Positions 1-9,181 of a stretch of DNA of 64,000 nucleotides are shown in pieces. Location of the stretch: contig NZ_JACYXC010000001.1 of assembly GCF_016031615.1 (NCBI RefSeq), positions 5,456,001-5,520,000 on the forward strand, written 5' to 3'. The translations under genes were made by a program, and so were the position numbers. Position 1 is the first letter of the stretch; each line of letters starts with the position of its first letter. This DNA is from Streptomyces pactum (GTDB lineage: Bacteria > Actinomycetota > Actinomycetes > Streptomycetales > Streptomycetaceae). Below the pieces are notes generated by a model, which ran no database searches, was not told where the DNA came from, and saw only the letters and a list, made by a program, of their open reading frames with translations.

Positions 1-431
1 TGCGGGCCCCGCACGCCACCTGGGCGCCCGAGGACTTCGACCGGGCGGCCTTCGAGGCCATCGCCCCGCACGCGCAGACCCGGCTGACCGTGCTCTCCGA
101 CATCACCCCCAACGTGGACTTCCTCTTCCTGCCGGAGCCGGTGGCCGACGAGGCGTCCTGGGCCAAGGCGATGAAGGAGGGCTCGGACGCGCTGCTGACC
201 ACCGCCCGGGAGAAGCTGGCCGCCGCCGACTGGAACGCCGAGGCGCTCAAGGCCGCGGTGCTGGCCGCCGGTGAGCAGCACGGCCTCAAGCTCGGCAAGG
301 CCCAGGCCCCGGTCCGGGTCGCGGTCACCGGCCGCACCGTCGGCCTGCCGCTCTTCGAGTCCCTGGAGGTGCTGGGCCGCGAGCGCACCCTGGCCCGCGT
401 CGACGCCGCCCTGGCGAAGCTCGCCGGGTAA
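1..431 (+). CDS. gltX: Glutamyl-tRNA synthetase, C-terminal fragment
   Basis: The frame is open from the window edge to TAA at 429-431, so only about the last 143 residues are present. They match the anticodon-binding cage of bacterial class I GluRS, with conserved stretches such as LKLGKAQAPVRVAVTG and VGLPLFESLEVLG near the end. GltX charges tRNA-Glu. In actinobacteria, which lack GlnRS, the non-discriminating enzyme also mischarges tRNA-Gln for GatCAB to amidate. The five Glu/Gln tRNA genes that follow are its own substrates, so enzyme and substrates sit side by side. The 5' part lies outside the window. Confidence 0.93.
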   Translation, partial: RAPHATWAPEDFDRAAFEAIAPHAQTRLTVLSDITPNVDFLFLPEPVADEASWAKAMKEGSDALLTTAREKLAAADWNAEALKAAVLAAGEQHGLKLGKAQAPVRVAVTGRTVGLPLFESLEVLGRERTLARVDAALAKLAG

Positions 432-797
432 CCCCACCGCCGTACCGCCCGTGGGGCGGCAGCCGCACCCCGGCTGCCGCCCCACGGCGCGTTCCCGGGC
501 CGCGGCGGGCCGGGGCAGGGCCCGCCCCGGCCCGCCGCCACCCCGAACCCGCCGACGGTCCCCGCGGGCGCGGCCGTACGCCGCGCACCGGCCGCGCCCC
601 CGCCGTCTGCGGCCCGCGCCGGCCCCGCGGTGGCCCGTCCTGCCCCGTGGGGGCGCCCGGAGGCCGGGCGGGCGCTCCCGGCCGCCCCCGAGCGACGTCC
701 CGGCGGCCGCGGGCGCCCTTGCGCCCGTCGAGGACCGTCCCGGCGCCCGGGCCGGGGGCTCCGCGCGGCCGGTCCGGGGCGCGCGGCGATACCCGTT
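432..797. other. Non-coding spacer gltX-tRNA array
   Basis: About 370 nt of very GC-rich DNA. Frames are open on both strands, but their arginine/proline-rich translations resemble no protein family and look like composition artefacts. I see no gene here; the tRNA promoter begins at the right edge. Confidence 0.5.
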
Positions 798-826
798 TTG
801 GTGGGCCGTCCGGCATCAGGTAATGT
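798..826 (+). promoter_or_regulatory. Candidate promoter of the tRNA array
   Basis: TTGGTG (798-803), a 17-nt spacer and TAATGT (821-826) fit a housekeeping (HrdB-type) promoter. Transcription would start near 833, about 75 nt before the first mature tRNA. It is the most AT-rich spot between gltX and the tRNAs. Confidence 0.5.
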
Positions 827-908
827 TCTTCCTGCGCCGCCCGGGCGGGCCGAAAGGCCGAAACGGGAAGCGCACCCGAACAAAACCCCCCAGGGGGTTG
901 CGTTTTGG

Positions 909-980
909 TGGGGTATGGTGTAATTGGCAGCACGAGTGATTCTGGTTCACTTAGTCTAGGTTCGAGTCCTGGTACCCCAG
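909..980 (+). tRNA. tRNA-Gln (CTG)
   Basis: 72-nt cloverleaf. The acceptor stem TGGGGTA pairs with TACCCCA, with discriminator G at 980. The anticodon stem AGTGA/TCACT closes the loop TTCTGGT, giving anticodon CTG for CAG codons. The T loop is TTCGAGT. No CCA is encoded. First of five tRNAs probably processed from one transcript. Confidence 0.95.
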
Positions 981-1023
981 CAGAAGGTCTTCATCGCAAG
1001 TCTTCTGTCCTCAGCAGGACCAA

Positions 1024-1096
1024 GCCCCCGTTGTGTAGCGGCCTAGCACGCTGCCCTCTCAAGGCAGTAGCGCCGGTTCGAATCCGGTCGGGGGTA
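1024..1096 (+). tRNA. tRNA-Glu (CTC), copy 1
   Basis: 73-nt cloverleaf. Acceptor GCCCCCG pairs with CGGGGGT, discriminator A. Anticodon stem CTGCC/GGCAG closes loop CTCTCAA, giving anticodon CTC (GAG codons). The anticodon stem differs from the other two copies (CTGCC against CCGCC) with the pairing kept. Confidence 0.95.
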
Positions 1097-1182
1097 CAGA
1101 TCCATCCCGCACGATCATCTGGGTAGCTCCCGGTGGCCGCGCGGTGACACCATCCGGCTGGCGCCGGATGTGGATCGCTAGG

Positions 1183-1255
1183 GCCCCCGTTGTGTAGCGG
1201 CCTAGCACGCCGCCCTCTCAAGGCGGTAGCGCCGGTTCGAATCCGGTCGGGGGTA
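1183..1255 (+). tRNA. tRNA-Glu (CTC), copy 2
   Basis: Same cloverleaf as copy 1 with anticodon stem CCGCC/GGCGG; identical to copy 3 at 1365-1437. A short inverted repeat (tccggctggcgccgga) lies in the spacer just upstream. Confidence 0.95.
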
Positions 1256-1271
1256 CTGGTCTATACCACCA

Positions 1272-1343
1272 TGGGCTATGGTGTAATTGGCAGCACGAGT
1301 GATTCTGGTTCATTTAGTCTAGGTTCGAGTCCTGGTAGCCCAG
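1272..1343 (+). tRNA. tRNA-Gln (CTG), second copy with altered acceptor stem
   Basis: 72-nt cloverleaf with acceptor TGGGCTA/TAGCCCA. It differs from the first tRNA-Gln by a compensated G-C to C-G change. The anticodon stem has a G-T wobble (TCATT in place of TCACT). Anticodon CTG, discriminator G. Confidence 0.95.
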
Positions 1344-1364
1344 CTGGATCTGAGACAGATCCTC

Positions 1365-1437
1365 GCCCCCGTTGTGTAGCGGCCTAGCACGCCGCCCTCT
1401 CAAGGCGGTAGCGCCGGTTCGAATCCGGTCGGGGGTA
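1365..1437 (+). tRNA. tRNA-Glu (CTC), copy 3
   Basis: Identical over 73 nt to the copy at 1183-1255. Last gene of the array, 10 nt before the terminator hairpin. Confidence 0.95.
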
Positions 1438-1447
1438 CGCACGATAC

Positions 1448-1475
1448 GAGGCCCTCCACTTCGGTGGAGGGCCTC
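1448..1475 (+). terminator. Terminator of the tRNA array
   Basis: Perfect 12-bp stem (gaggccctccac / gtggagggcctc) with a TTCG tetraloop, followed by CTTCGTTT. It may also stop minus-strand transcription from the convergent MerR gene. Confidence 0.85.
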
Positions 1476-1590
1476 CTTCGTTTCCCTGCTTCCTGCGCCC
1501 CGGAGAGTCGCCGCCGGCCGCCGCAGCCGTACCGCCGCGCCGGAGCCGTCACCGGCCGCAGGGGCCACCGCCGGGGCCGTCGCCGAGGGG

Positions 1591-2235
1591 TCACCGCCCG
1601 CCGAAGCGCCGGGTGGACTCCTCCGCCTGGGCCAGCCGCCGCAGGCTCTGCAGCACCGGCTCGTACAGCACCGTCAGGGCCACCGCGGCCTCGATCCGTT
1701 CCGCCGGTGTGGGGTACGCCTCCACCAGGTCCAGGTCGGCCCGGGCCAGCTCCGCGGCGAGCCCGGCCTGGAAGGCGAGATGGTCGCTGTCGTGCGGGTA
1801 GCCGAGGCGGGCCAGCGTGGCGACGGCGGCGACCAGCATCCCGTACGCCGGCGAGGCGGCGCCCGACTCCAGGCCGTGCTCCCACCCCAGGCGCTCCAGC
1901 AGCCCGTCCACCTGCAGCCGGGCCGCCGCCACGGCCGGGTCGTCCTCGTCCGGCTCCGGGCCGTGCGGCAGCGCCCAGACCGCCGCGCCCAGGCGGGTGT
2001 TCTGGTCCAGCGTCTCGTCGTCCGTGGCCGCCAGCACCTCCCGTGCGGTGGCCACCGGCATCCGTCCCACCTGGATCAGCGCCCGGACCAGCCGCAGCCG
2101 CCGCAGGTGGTCCTCGCCGTACTCGGACTGGGTCGCGGTGACCCGGGTGCCCGGGGGCAGCAGCCGTTCCCGCAGGTAGTACTTGATCGTCGCGGTGGGT
2201 ACCCCGCTGCGTTCGCTCAGCTCCGCCAGTCGCAT
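1591..2235 (-). CDS. MerR-family transcriptional regulator
   Basis: 214 aa. The first ~70 residues form a MerR winged helix-turn-helix (RLAELSERSGVPTATIKYYL, then LRRLRLVRALIQVG). The remaining ~140 residues are an alpha-helical effector domain with no cysteine pair, so it is unlikely to be a metal sensor; I cannot name the ligand. It is transcribed divergently from the DUF4188 gene. The two dyads at 2254-2295 lie 19 nt upstream of its start and are the obvious operator for self-regulation and control of the neighbour. Confidence 0.9.
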   Translation of the reverse strand: MRLAELSERSGVPTATIKYYLRERLLPPGTRVTATQSEYGEDHLRRLRLVRALIQVGRMPVATAREVLAATDDETLDQNTRLGAAVWALPHGPEPDEDDPAVAAARLQVDGLLERLGWEHGLESGAASPAYGMLVAAVATLARLGYPHDSDHLAFQAGLAAELARADLDLVEAYPTPAERIEAAVALTVLYEPVLQSLRRLAQAEESTRRFGGR

Positions 2236-2253
2236 TCCTCTTGCGCCTTCCCT

Positions 2254-2295
2254 TGGACAGTGCCACTATCCAAGCATGGATAGTGACGCTATCCA
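2254..2295. promoter_or_regulatory. Two tandem 19-bp operator dyads
   Basis: Site 1 (2254-2272) is TGGACAG-5 nt-CTATCCA with one mismatch. Site 2 (2277-2295) is TGGATAG-5 nt-CTATCCA, perfect. Centres are 23 bp apart. They lie between a MerR regulator and a divergent gene, so they probably bind that regulator. Confidence 0.75.
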
Positions 2296-2350
2296 ATGCG
2301 CTCCGGGCGGCTCCGGAGCGCTCCTCCGGTATGGGCGAAGGGTGTGCGGC

Positions 2351-2836
2351 ATGGGTGACACGGTGCACGAGGGACGGCTGACGGCGGCCGTGGAGGGAGA
2401 GGTGACCGTCTTCCTGATCGGCATGCGGATCAACAACTTCCGCGCGGTACGCAGCTGGTGGCCGGTGTTCCGGGCGATGCCGCGGATGCTGAAGGAGCTG
2501 TCCCAGGACCCGGACAGCGGGCTGCTCGGCTTCCAGACGCTGATCGGGTCGCCGCGGACGACGTGCGTGGTCCAGTACTGGGAGTCACCCGCCAAGCTCA
2601 TGGCGTACGCCTCCGCCCCGGAGGGCGAGCACCGGCCGGCGTGGGCGGCGTTCAACCGCCGGCTGCGGGAGGGGAAGGGCAAGGTCGGGTTCTGGCACGA
2701 AACCTACGTGGTCCCGGCCGGCCACCACGAGTCGGTGTACATCAACATGCCCGGATACGGCCTGGGCCGGGCGGGCGGTGTGGTGCCGGTCGGCCGGCGC
2801 GGGGAGCGCGCGGCCGACCGGCTGCGGGCCGTCTGA
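2351..2836 (+). CDS. DUF4188 (monooxygenase-like) protein
   Basis: 161 aa from ATG 2351, which has an SD-like gaaggg about 10 nt upstream. The frame is open further 5', but ATG 2276 falls at the edge of operator site 2 and would add residues not typical of the family. The conserved core includes VTVFLIGMRINNF and CVVQYWESPAKLMAYA, then WAAFNRR and GFWHETY. DUF4188 proteins have a ferredoxin-like alpha/beta fold related to small haem or antibiotic monooxygenases. The substrate is unknown. Divergent from the MerR gene and probably under its control. Confidence 0.82.
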   Translation: MGDTVHEGRLTAAVEGEVTVFLIGMRINNFRAVRSWWPVFRAMPRMLKELSQDPDSGLLGFQTLIGSPRTTCVVQYWESPAKLMAYASAPEGEHRPAWAAFNRRLREGKGKVGFWHETYVVPAGHHESVYINMPGYGLGRAGGVVPVGRRGERAADRLRAV

Positions 2837-2842
2837 CCCCGC

Positions 2843-3559
2843 TCAGCCGTTGCGGCGCAGCGCCTCGGTGAGCCGGGACGCCGCGTCGATCACCGCCTGG
2901 GCGTGCATCCGGCCCGGGTGCCGGGTGAGCCGCTCGATGGGGCCGGACACCGAGACGGCGGCCACCACGCGGTTGGAGGGGCCGCGCACCGGCGCCGAGA
3001 CCGACGCCACACCGGGCTCCCGCTCGCCGATCGACTGCGCCCAGCCGCGACGGCGCACGCCGGAGAGCGCGGTGGCGGTGAAGCGGGCGCCCTGCAGCCC
3101 GCGGTGGAGCCGCTCCGGCTCCTCCCAGGCCATCAGCACCTGGGCCGCCGAGCCCGCCTTCATCGGCAGCGTGGAGCCCACCGGGACGGTGTCCCGCAGT
3201 CCGGACAGCCGTTCCGCGGCGGCCACGCAGATGCGCATGTCGCCCTGGCGCCGGTAGAGCTGGGCGCTCTCCCCGGTCACGTCGCGCAGGTGGGTGAGGA
3301 CCGGCCCGGCGGTGGCCAGCAGCCGGTCCTCGCCGGCCGCCGCCGCCAGCTCGGCGAGCCGGGGGCCGAGTATGAACCGGCCCTGCATGTCACGTGCCAC
3401 CATGCGGTGGTGTTCGAGGGCCACCGCCAGCCGGTGGGCCGTGGGGCGGGCCAGCCCGGTCGCTCCGACCAGCCCGGCCAGGGTGGCCGGACCGGACTCC
3501 AGAGCGCTCAGAACGAGAGCCGCCTTGTCGAGAACGCCGACGCCACTAGAGTTGTCCAT
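2843..3559 (-). CDS. ndgR: IclR-family regulator NdgR
   Basis: 238 aa, the usual length for NdgR/AreB. An N-terminal winged HTH (GVLDKAALVLSALESG..LAGLVGATGLARPTAHRLA) is followed by an IclR effector domain with VPVGSTLPMKAGSAAQVLMAW. In Streptomyces it controls leucine biosynthesis (leuCD) and other amino-acid and antibiotic genes, and it is here divergent from leuC. A -10 (AAGTAT, complement of 3566-3571) lies 6 nt before the ATG and TTGCGT 17 nt further upstream, so the mRNA is probably leaderless. Both hexamers fall inside the palindrome at 3568-3596, which predicts autoregulation. Confidence 0.93.
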   Translation of the reverse strand: MDNSSGVGVLDKAALVLSALESGPATLAGLVGATGLARPTAHRLAVALEHHRMVARDMQGRFILGPRLAELAAAAGEDRLLATAGPVLTHLRDVTGESAQLYRRQGDMRICVAAAERLSGLRDTVPVGSTLPMKAGSAAQVLMAWEEPERLHRGLQGARFTATALSGVRRRGWAQSIGEREPGVASVSAPVRGPSNRVVAAVSVSGPIERLTRHPGRMHAQAVIDAASRLTEALRRNG

Positions 3560-3565
3560 GCAACG

Positions 3566-3596
3566 ATACTTGCGTCTCACAGTATGAAACGCAAGT
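3566..3596. promoter_or_regulatory. ndgR promoter with NdgR-type palindrome (ndgR/leuC operator)
   Basis: ACTTGCGT at 3568-3575 and its exact complement ACGCAAGT at 3589-3596 flank a 13-nt centre. Extending inwards gives 12-nt arms with 11 matches around CAGTA. On the minus strand the arms contain the ndgR -35 and -10. A weak leuC promoter (TTCAAT-16-CACTGT, 3596-3623) starts at the right arm. Confidence 0.7.
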
Positions 3597-3701
3597 TCAA
3601 TCTCGCGAGGAACCCGCCACTGTAGGAGGTGCGGGCCCGCGGACCAGGGCGCGCAAACGGCACGAGTTGGGCCGGCGACGTTGCCGGCCGGAGGGAAAGC
3701 G

Positions 3702-5135
<1,434 letters not shown>

Positions 5136-5143
5136 AGATCACC

Positions 5144-5737
5144 ATGGAAGCTTTCACCACGCACACCGGCCGGGCCGTACCGCTGCGCCGCAGCAACGTG
5201 GACACCGACCAGATCATCCCCGCGCACTGGCTCAAGAAGGTCACCCGCGACGGTTTCGAGGACGGGCTCTTCGAGGCGTGGCGCAAGGACCCCGGCTTCG
5301 TGCTGAACCAGGAGGCGTACCGGGGTGCCACCGTACTGGTCGCCGGACCGGACTTCGGCACCGGCTCCTCGCGCGAGCACGCCGTCTGGGCGCTGCAGAA
5401 CTACGGCTTCAAGGCCGTCATCTCCGCCCGCTTCGCCGACATCTTCCGCGGCAACTCCCTCAAGAACGGTCTGCTGACCGTGGTGCTGCCGCAGGAGACG
5501 GTGGACCGGCTCTGGGAGCTGATCGAGGCGGACCCCGCCACCGAGGTCACCGTGGACCTCGTCGACCGGCAGGTCCGCGCCGGCGACATCACGGCCGATT
5601 TTGTCCTTGACGAGAACGCTCGATGGCGCCTGCTGGAAGGGCTGGACGACATCAGTCTGACTCTCCGGGAGGAGGCCGCGATCGCCGCCTACGAGGCCCG
5701 GCGACCCTCCTACAAGCCCACCACCGTTGGGCTCTGA
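5144..5737 (+). CDS. leuD: 3-isopropylmalate dehydratase small subunit
   Basis: 197 aa, the usual length. It supplies the swivelling substrate-recognition domain of the LeuCD heterodimer: NVDTDQIIPAHWLK near the start, GPDFGTGSSREHAVWAL in the middle and RFADIFRGNSLKNGLL. Separated from leuC by 8 nt and closed by the hairpin at 5777-5806. Confidence 0.97.
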   Translation: MEAFTTHTGRAVPLRRSNVDTDQIIPAHWLKKVTRDGFEDGLFEAWRKDPGFVLNQEAYRGATVLVAGPDFGTGSSREHAVWALQNYGFKAVISARFADIFRGNSLKNGLLTVVLPQETVDRLWELIEADPATEVTVDLVDRQVRAGDITADFVLDENARWRLLEGLDDISLTLREEAAIAAYEARRPSYKPTTVGL

Positions 5738-5776
5738 CCCCCCCGGTTCCCCCTGCGTGGAGCCCGTTTGACACGA

Positions 5777-5806
5777 TGCGTCGCCGGTCGTCGGACCGGC
5801 GGCGCA
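5777..5806 (+). terminator. leuCD terminator
   Basis: 13-bp stem with one G-T pair (tgcgtcgccggtc / gaccggcggcgca) and a 4-nt loop, 39 nt after the leuD stop. No T-tract follows, as is common in Streptomyces. Confidence 0.75.
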
Positions 5807-5850
5807 TCGGCGTGTTGAGGCCCTGTGAGGCGACAACTCGCCGCAGATGG

Positions 5851-5856
5851 CACAAT
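5851..5856 (+). promoter_or_regulatory. -10 hexamer (leaderless start at 5863)
   Basis: CACAAT ends 6 nt before ATG 5863, and no SD is visible, so transcription probably starts at the start codon. The -35 is weak. Confidence 0.4.
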
Positions 5857-5862
5857 CACCGC

Positions 5863-6108
5863 ATGGAACGCGACAGCCAACTCCAGCTCTACGCGGCCGT
5901 CGCGGCCCGTCTCAAGGAAGCGCACGCAAGGGTGCGCGCACTGCAAGTCCCGGAGGGCGTACGGATGGCGCTGTCCCGGAAGCTGCTGGTCATCACGGCA
6001 GCGGCGAAGCACGATCTGGCGGACGCGGCTCGGCGTCTGGACCGGTTGATGGACGACCTGGACGCGGGTCGGTTCCCGGAAGATCGCAGCGGCGACGGAA
6101 GTCCGTGA
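5863..6108 (+). CDS. Conserved small helical protein of unknown function
   Basis: 81 aa, starting MERDSQLQLYAAVAARLKEA. Almost entirely predicted helix with heptad-like spacing, no cysteine, no membrane segment. A gene of this size lies between leuD and hupS in other Streptomyces as I recall, so it is probably real, but I do not know its function. GC3 is clearly lower than in neighbouring genes. No SD; the -10-like CACAAT suggests a leaderless mRNA. Confidence 0.7.
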   Translation: MERDSQLQLYAAVAARLKEAHARVRALQVPEGVRMALSRKLLVITAAAKHDLADAARRLDRLMDDLDAGRFPEDRSGDGSP

Positions 6109-6153
6109 CGGTCGAGTTCGTTGCGGCACAAGGGTGATTAGCCCGTTTCGTGT

Positions 6154-6182
6154 TTGATTTGCGGTATATATCTGCCTAACGT
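6154..6182 (+). promoter_or_regulatory. Candidate hupS promoter
   Basis: TTGATT (6154-6159), 17 nt, TAACGT (6177-6182) in an unusually AT-rich stretch. The start would be near 6189, giving a ~45-nt leader. Confidence 0.5.
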
Positions 6183-6233
6183 GCGAAAAAGCTTGAACAC
6201 ATTCGTTCCGGCGATGTCTCCGAAGGGGAAGAC

Positions 6234-6914
6234 GTGAACAAGGCGCAGCTCGTGGAAGCGATTCAGGAGAAGCTCGGGGGGCGTCAGAACGCCGCCGACG
6301 CTGTCGATGCGGTGCTGGACGCGATCGTCCGTGCGGTCGTCGCCGGGGATCGAGTTTCGGTCACCGGGTTCGGCTCGTTCGAGAAGGTCGACCGGCCGGC
6401 CCGTTACGCCCGCAACCCGCAGACCGGCGAGCGGGTCCGGGTCAAGAAGACCTCGGTGCCCCGTTTCCGGGCCGGGCAGGGCTTCAAGGACCTGGTGAGC
6501 GGTTCCAAGAAGCTGCCCAAGGGCGGCGAGGTGTCGGTGAAGAAGGCGCCCAAGGGCAGCCTGCAGGCCGCGGCGAAGAAGGCCGCGGCGAAGAAGGCGA
6601 CCGCCAAGAAGGCCGCCGCGAAGAAGACCACCACCCCCGCGACCGCGGCGAAGAAGGCGACGCCGGCGAAGAAGACCACGGCGGCGAAGAAGGCCACCAC
6701 GCCCGCCACCACGGCGAAGAAGACCGCGCCGGCGAAGAAGGCGACCACCACCGCGGCGACGAAGAAGACCACCGCGAAGAAGACCACCGCCACCGCCAAG
6801 AAGACGACCACCGCGCCGGCCAAGAAGGCCACCGCCAAGAAGGCGCCCGCCAAGAAGACCACCGCGCGCAAGACCGCCACCGCCAAGAAGGCCACCACCG
6901 CCCGCAAGAAGTGA
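6234..6914 (+). CDS. hupS: HU-family nucleoid protein with histone-H1-like tail
   Basis: 226 aa from GTG 6234, with SD gaagggg at 6222-6228. Residues 1-~92 are a complete HU domain (MNKAQLVEAIQEKLG; the DNA-binding arm has RYARNPQTGERVRVKKTSVP and PRFRAGQGFKDLV). The other ~130 residues are a disordered Lys/Ala/Thr tail of AAKK, TAKK and PAKK repeats, like eukaryotic H1. HupS compacts the nucleoid in sporulating aerial hyphae. Monocistronic, between a promoter and a perfect terminator hairpin. Confidence 0.96.
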   Translation: MNKAQLVEAIQEKLGGRQNAADAVDAVLDAIVRAVVAGDRVSVTGFGSFEKVDRPARYARNPQTGERVRVKKTSVPRFRAGQGFKDLVSGSKKLPKGGEVSVKKAPKGSLQAAAKKAAAKKATAKKAAAKKTTTPATAAKKATPAKKTTAAKKATTPATTAKKTAPAKKATTTAATKKTTAKKTTATAKKTTTAPAKKATAKKAPAKKTTARKTATAKKATTARKK

Positions 6915-6937
6915 CCGCGACGGGCCGTGTCCGCGCG

Positions 6938-6968
6938 GGGCCGGGCTCCGAACCGAGGAGCCCGGCCC
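6938..6968 (+). terminator. hupS terminator
   Basis: Perfect 12-bp stem gggccgggctcc / ggagcccggccc with a 7-nt loop, 24 nt after the stop codon. Confidence 0.85.
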
Positions 6969-7058
6969 GCGGCGTGTCCGGGGCCGGGCGGGCGGCCTCG
7001 GCCGCGTGCGAGGCCGCGGCCGGGTGCCGGGGCGGTTGCCGGGCCGGCGGGCCCCGTC

Positions 7059-7262
7059 TCAGAAGGTCTGCAGGGTGATGAACGTGACCCGGCGGTCGGC
7101 GCCCTCGCCGGCCACCTCGATCCGCACCCGCTGACCGGCGCGGAGCAGCCGCAGACCGCCCGCGTCGAACGCCGCCGCGTCGAAGGGGAGCGGCGTCCCG
7201 TCGTCCAGCAGCACACTGCCGCCGCGGGTCTCGGGGTCGTAGGTGTACGCGGTTGCCTGCAT
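7059..7262 (-). CDS. Conserved small protein of unknown function
   Basis: 67 aa from ATG at 7262-7260 (the frame can be extended to 7319 but the extra residues look non-coding). It is beta-rich: TYDPETRGGSVLLDDGTPL, then GQRVRIEVAGEGADRRVTFITL. The pattern resembles a cold-shock/OB-like small barrel (a G-x-V-L-L-D-D-G-T turn and a final RV-x-F-I-T strand), but no RNP motif is present. Function unknown. It precedes cofC on the same strand at some distance. Confidence 0.72.
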   Translation of the reverse strand: MQATAYTYDPETRGGSVLLDDGTPLPFDAAAFDAGGLRLLRAGQRVRIEVAGEGADRRVTFITLQTF

Positions 7263-7606
7263 GGTGCGCAGCGTAGCGCCGCCGGAGCCGGCCCGCGCGG
7301 CCGGCGGGGGAGTGCGCACCGCGGCCGCCGGGAAGCCACCCGCCGCCGCGCCCGTGGCAGCCGTTCACCGAAGCCGTCCGCCGGAAGCCGCCCGTGGCAG
7401 CCGTTCCGCGGAGGGGCCGGCGGCAGAACCCCGCGCACGCCACCCGTGGCAGGCACCCGCCGGACCGCGCCGCCGGATCCCGGCCCCGGCCGACCGGCAT
7501 CCCGTGAGGCACCGCACCAGCGCAGCGGCCGGGCACCCCGGCGACCCGCGAGCCACCGCACCACCGCGTCCCCGGGCCGGGCGCCCGCCCGTCACCCCGC
7601 CGGCGG

Positions 7607-8275
7607 TCAGCGGACCGGGCCGGGCACCTCCGCGGGGAGCGGGCAGCGCGCGGCGAGCAGCGCCGAGGTGTGCGGGCCCACGCCCAGCCGGAGCGCCGCC
7701 CGCAGGTCCTGCACGGTGTCCACGTCCTGCCGCACGCACTCCACCCCGGGCAGCTCCAGCTCCCGGGCGCCCGAGGCGCGGTGCCGGGCCCGCGAGGCAC
7801 CGCCGAAGGCGGGGGCCAGTTCGGCGGCGGGACCGGCCGCCAGCAGCGTCGTGCCGATGCCGGCCGCGTCCGCCAGGAAGGCCCGGCCGGCCTCCGCGGC
7901 GGCGCCCAGCACCCGGCCCAGCTCAGCCGGGCGCAGCGCGGGCAGATCGGCCCCCAGCGCCGCCACCGCGGCGTCCGGCCGCCCCGCCCGCACCGCCCGG
8001 GCCCCGTGCGCCAGGGCGGCGTTCAGACCGTCCGCCGGCGGGCGGGGGACGTCCGGCAGGACGCGGGCGCCCAGCGCGGACAGCTCGCGCCCGGCGCGCG
8101 GGTCGTCCGTGACGACCACCACGCCGGCCACCGCGTGACACGCCAGCGCGGCGGCCACGGTGTCCTGGGCGAAGGCGAGCGCCAGGTCGGGACGCCAGCC
8201 CTCGGGCACGCCGCCGTCCAGCCTGCTCTTCGCCCGCGACAGGGGTTTGAGCGGAACCACCACGGTCCAGGTCAC
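7607..8275 (-). CDS. cofC: 2-phospholactate / phosphoenolpyruvate guanylyltransferase
   Basis: 222 aa from GTG 8275, with SD GGAG just upstream. MobA-like nucleotidyltransferase fold. It opens VVPLKPLSRAKSRL (nucleotide-binding loop), then VVVTDDPRAGREL, ALGADLPAL (metal-binding aspartate) and ADAAGIGTTLLAAGP. CofC/FbiD makes the activated guanylyl intermediate for coenzyme F420; actinobacterial enzymes prefer phosphoenolpyruvate. Standalone gene, divergent from plsC. Confidence 0.9.
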   Translation of the reverse strand: MTWTVVVPLKPLSRAKSRLDGGVPEGWRPDLALAFAQDTVAAALACHAVAGVVVVTDDPRAGRELSALGARVLPDVPRPPADGLNAALAHGARAVRAGRPDAAVAALGADLPALRPAELGRVLGAAAEAGRAFLADAAGIGTTLLAAGPAAELAPAFGGASRARHRASGARELELPGVECVRQDVDTVQDLRAALRLGVGPHTSALLAARCPLPAEVPGPVR

Positions 8276-8446
8276 GGGCGCTCCAATTCTCCGCACCGGC
8301 ACATTCTCGCCTGCCGACGCAGCCGTCCGGCACGCGCTCCGGTTACCGTGTCCTCGACACGGCGGCCACCTGGGCGACACTTGTGCGGCTGCGGGGGCTC
8401 CAGCAAGGCAGCAGGTCAGCAGGGTTTTCAGAGAGGGTGTTGGCGA

Positions 8447-9181
8447 GTGTCCGGCCGCAGAATCGGCATCTGGTACCGCACGGCTGCGGTCTTGGTAAAA
8501 CCACCGCTGGTGGTTCTGTTCAAGAGGGACTGGCGAGGAATGGAGAACATTCCCGCCGAGGGCGGATTTATCACGGCGATCAATCACAACTCGTATCTGG
8601 ACCCGCTGGCATATGCCCACTTCCAGTACAACACCGGCCGGGTGCCGCGTTTCCTCGCCAAGTCGGGACTGTTCAAGGCGCCGGTGGTCGGCACCTTCCT
8701 GCGCGGTCTGAAGCAGATCCCGGTCTACCGCGAGTCCACCGACGCCGCGAACGCCTTCCGGGCTGCCGTGGACGCCGTCAACCGGGGCGAGTGCGTGGCC
8801 TTCTACCCCGAGGGCACCCTCACCCGCGACCCCGACATGTGGCCCATGCGCGGCAAGACCGGCGCCGCCCGGGTCGCCCTGCTCACCAAGGCCCCGGTCA
8901 TCCCGGTCGCCCAGTGGGGCGCCAACGAGGTGGTGCCGCCGTACGCCAAGCGCAAGCGGGTCCGCCTGTTCCCGCGCAAGACGCTGCGGGTGGTGGCCGG
9001 CCCCCCGGTGGACCTCTCCGCGTTCTACGGCCAGGAGCCCACCGCCGAGGTGCTGCGCGCCGCCACCGAGGTGATCATGGCCGCGATCACCGAACTCCTC
9101 GCCGAGCTGCGGAACGAGCCCGCGCCCGCCGAGCCGTACGACCACAGGAGGCCCCGAGGGGCCGAGGAGGAGGGCAAGTGA
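8447..9181 (+). CDS. plsC: 1-acyl-sn-glycerol-3-phosphate acyltransferase
   Basis: 244 aa from GTG 8447 (SD gagaggg at 8431-8437). The catalytic His47-x4-Asp52 box (NHNSYLD) and the substrate motif FYPEGTLTRD are present, and a hydrophobic stretch around residues 12-25 should tether it to the membrane. It transfers a second acyl chain to lysophosphatidic acid. Its TGA overlaps the GTG of gpsA by 4 nt, so the two steps of phosphatidate supply are translationally coupled. Confidence 0.93.
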   Translation: MSGRRIGIWYRTAAVLVKPPLVVLFKRDWRGMENIPAEGGFITAINHNSYLDPLAYAHFQYNTGRVPRFLAKSGLFKAPVVGTFLRGLKQIPVYRESTDAANAFRAAVDAVNRGECVAFYPEGTLTRDPDMWPMRGKTGAARVALLTKAPVIPVAQWGANEVVPPYAKRKRVRLFPRKTLRVVAGPPVDLSAFYGQEPTAEVLRAATEVIMAAITELLAELRNEPAPAEPYDHRRPRGAEEEGK

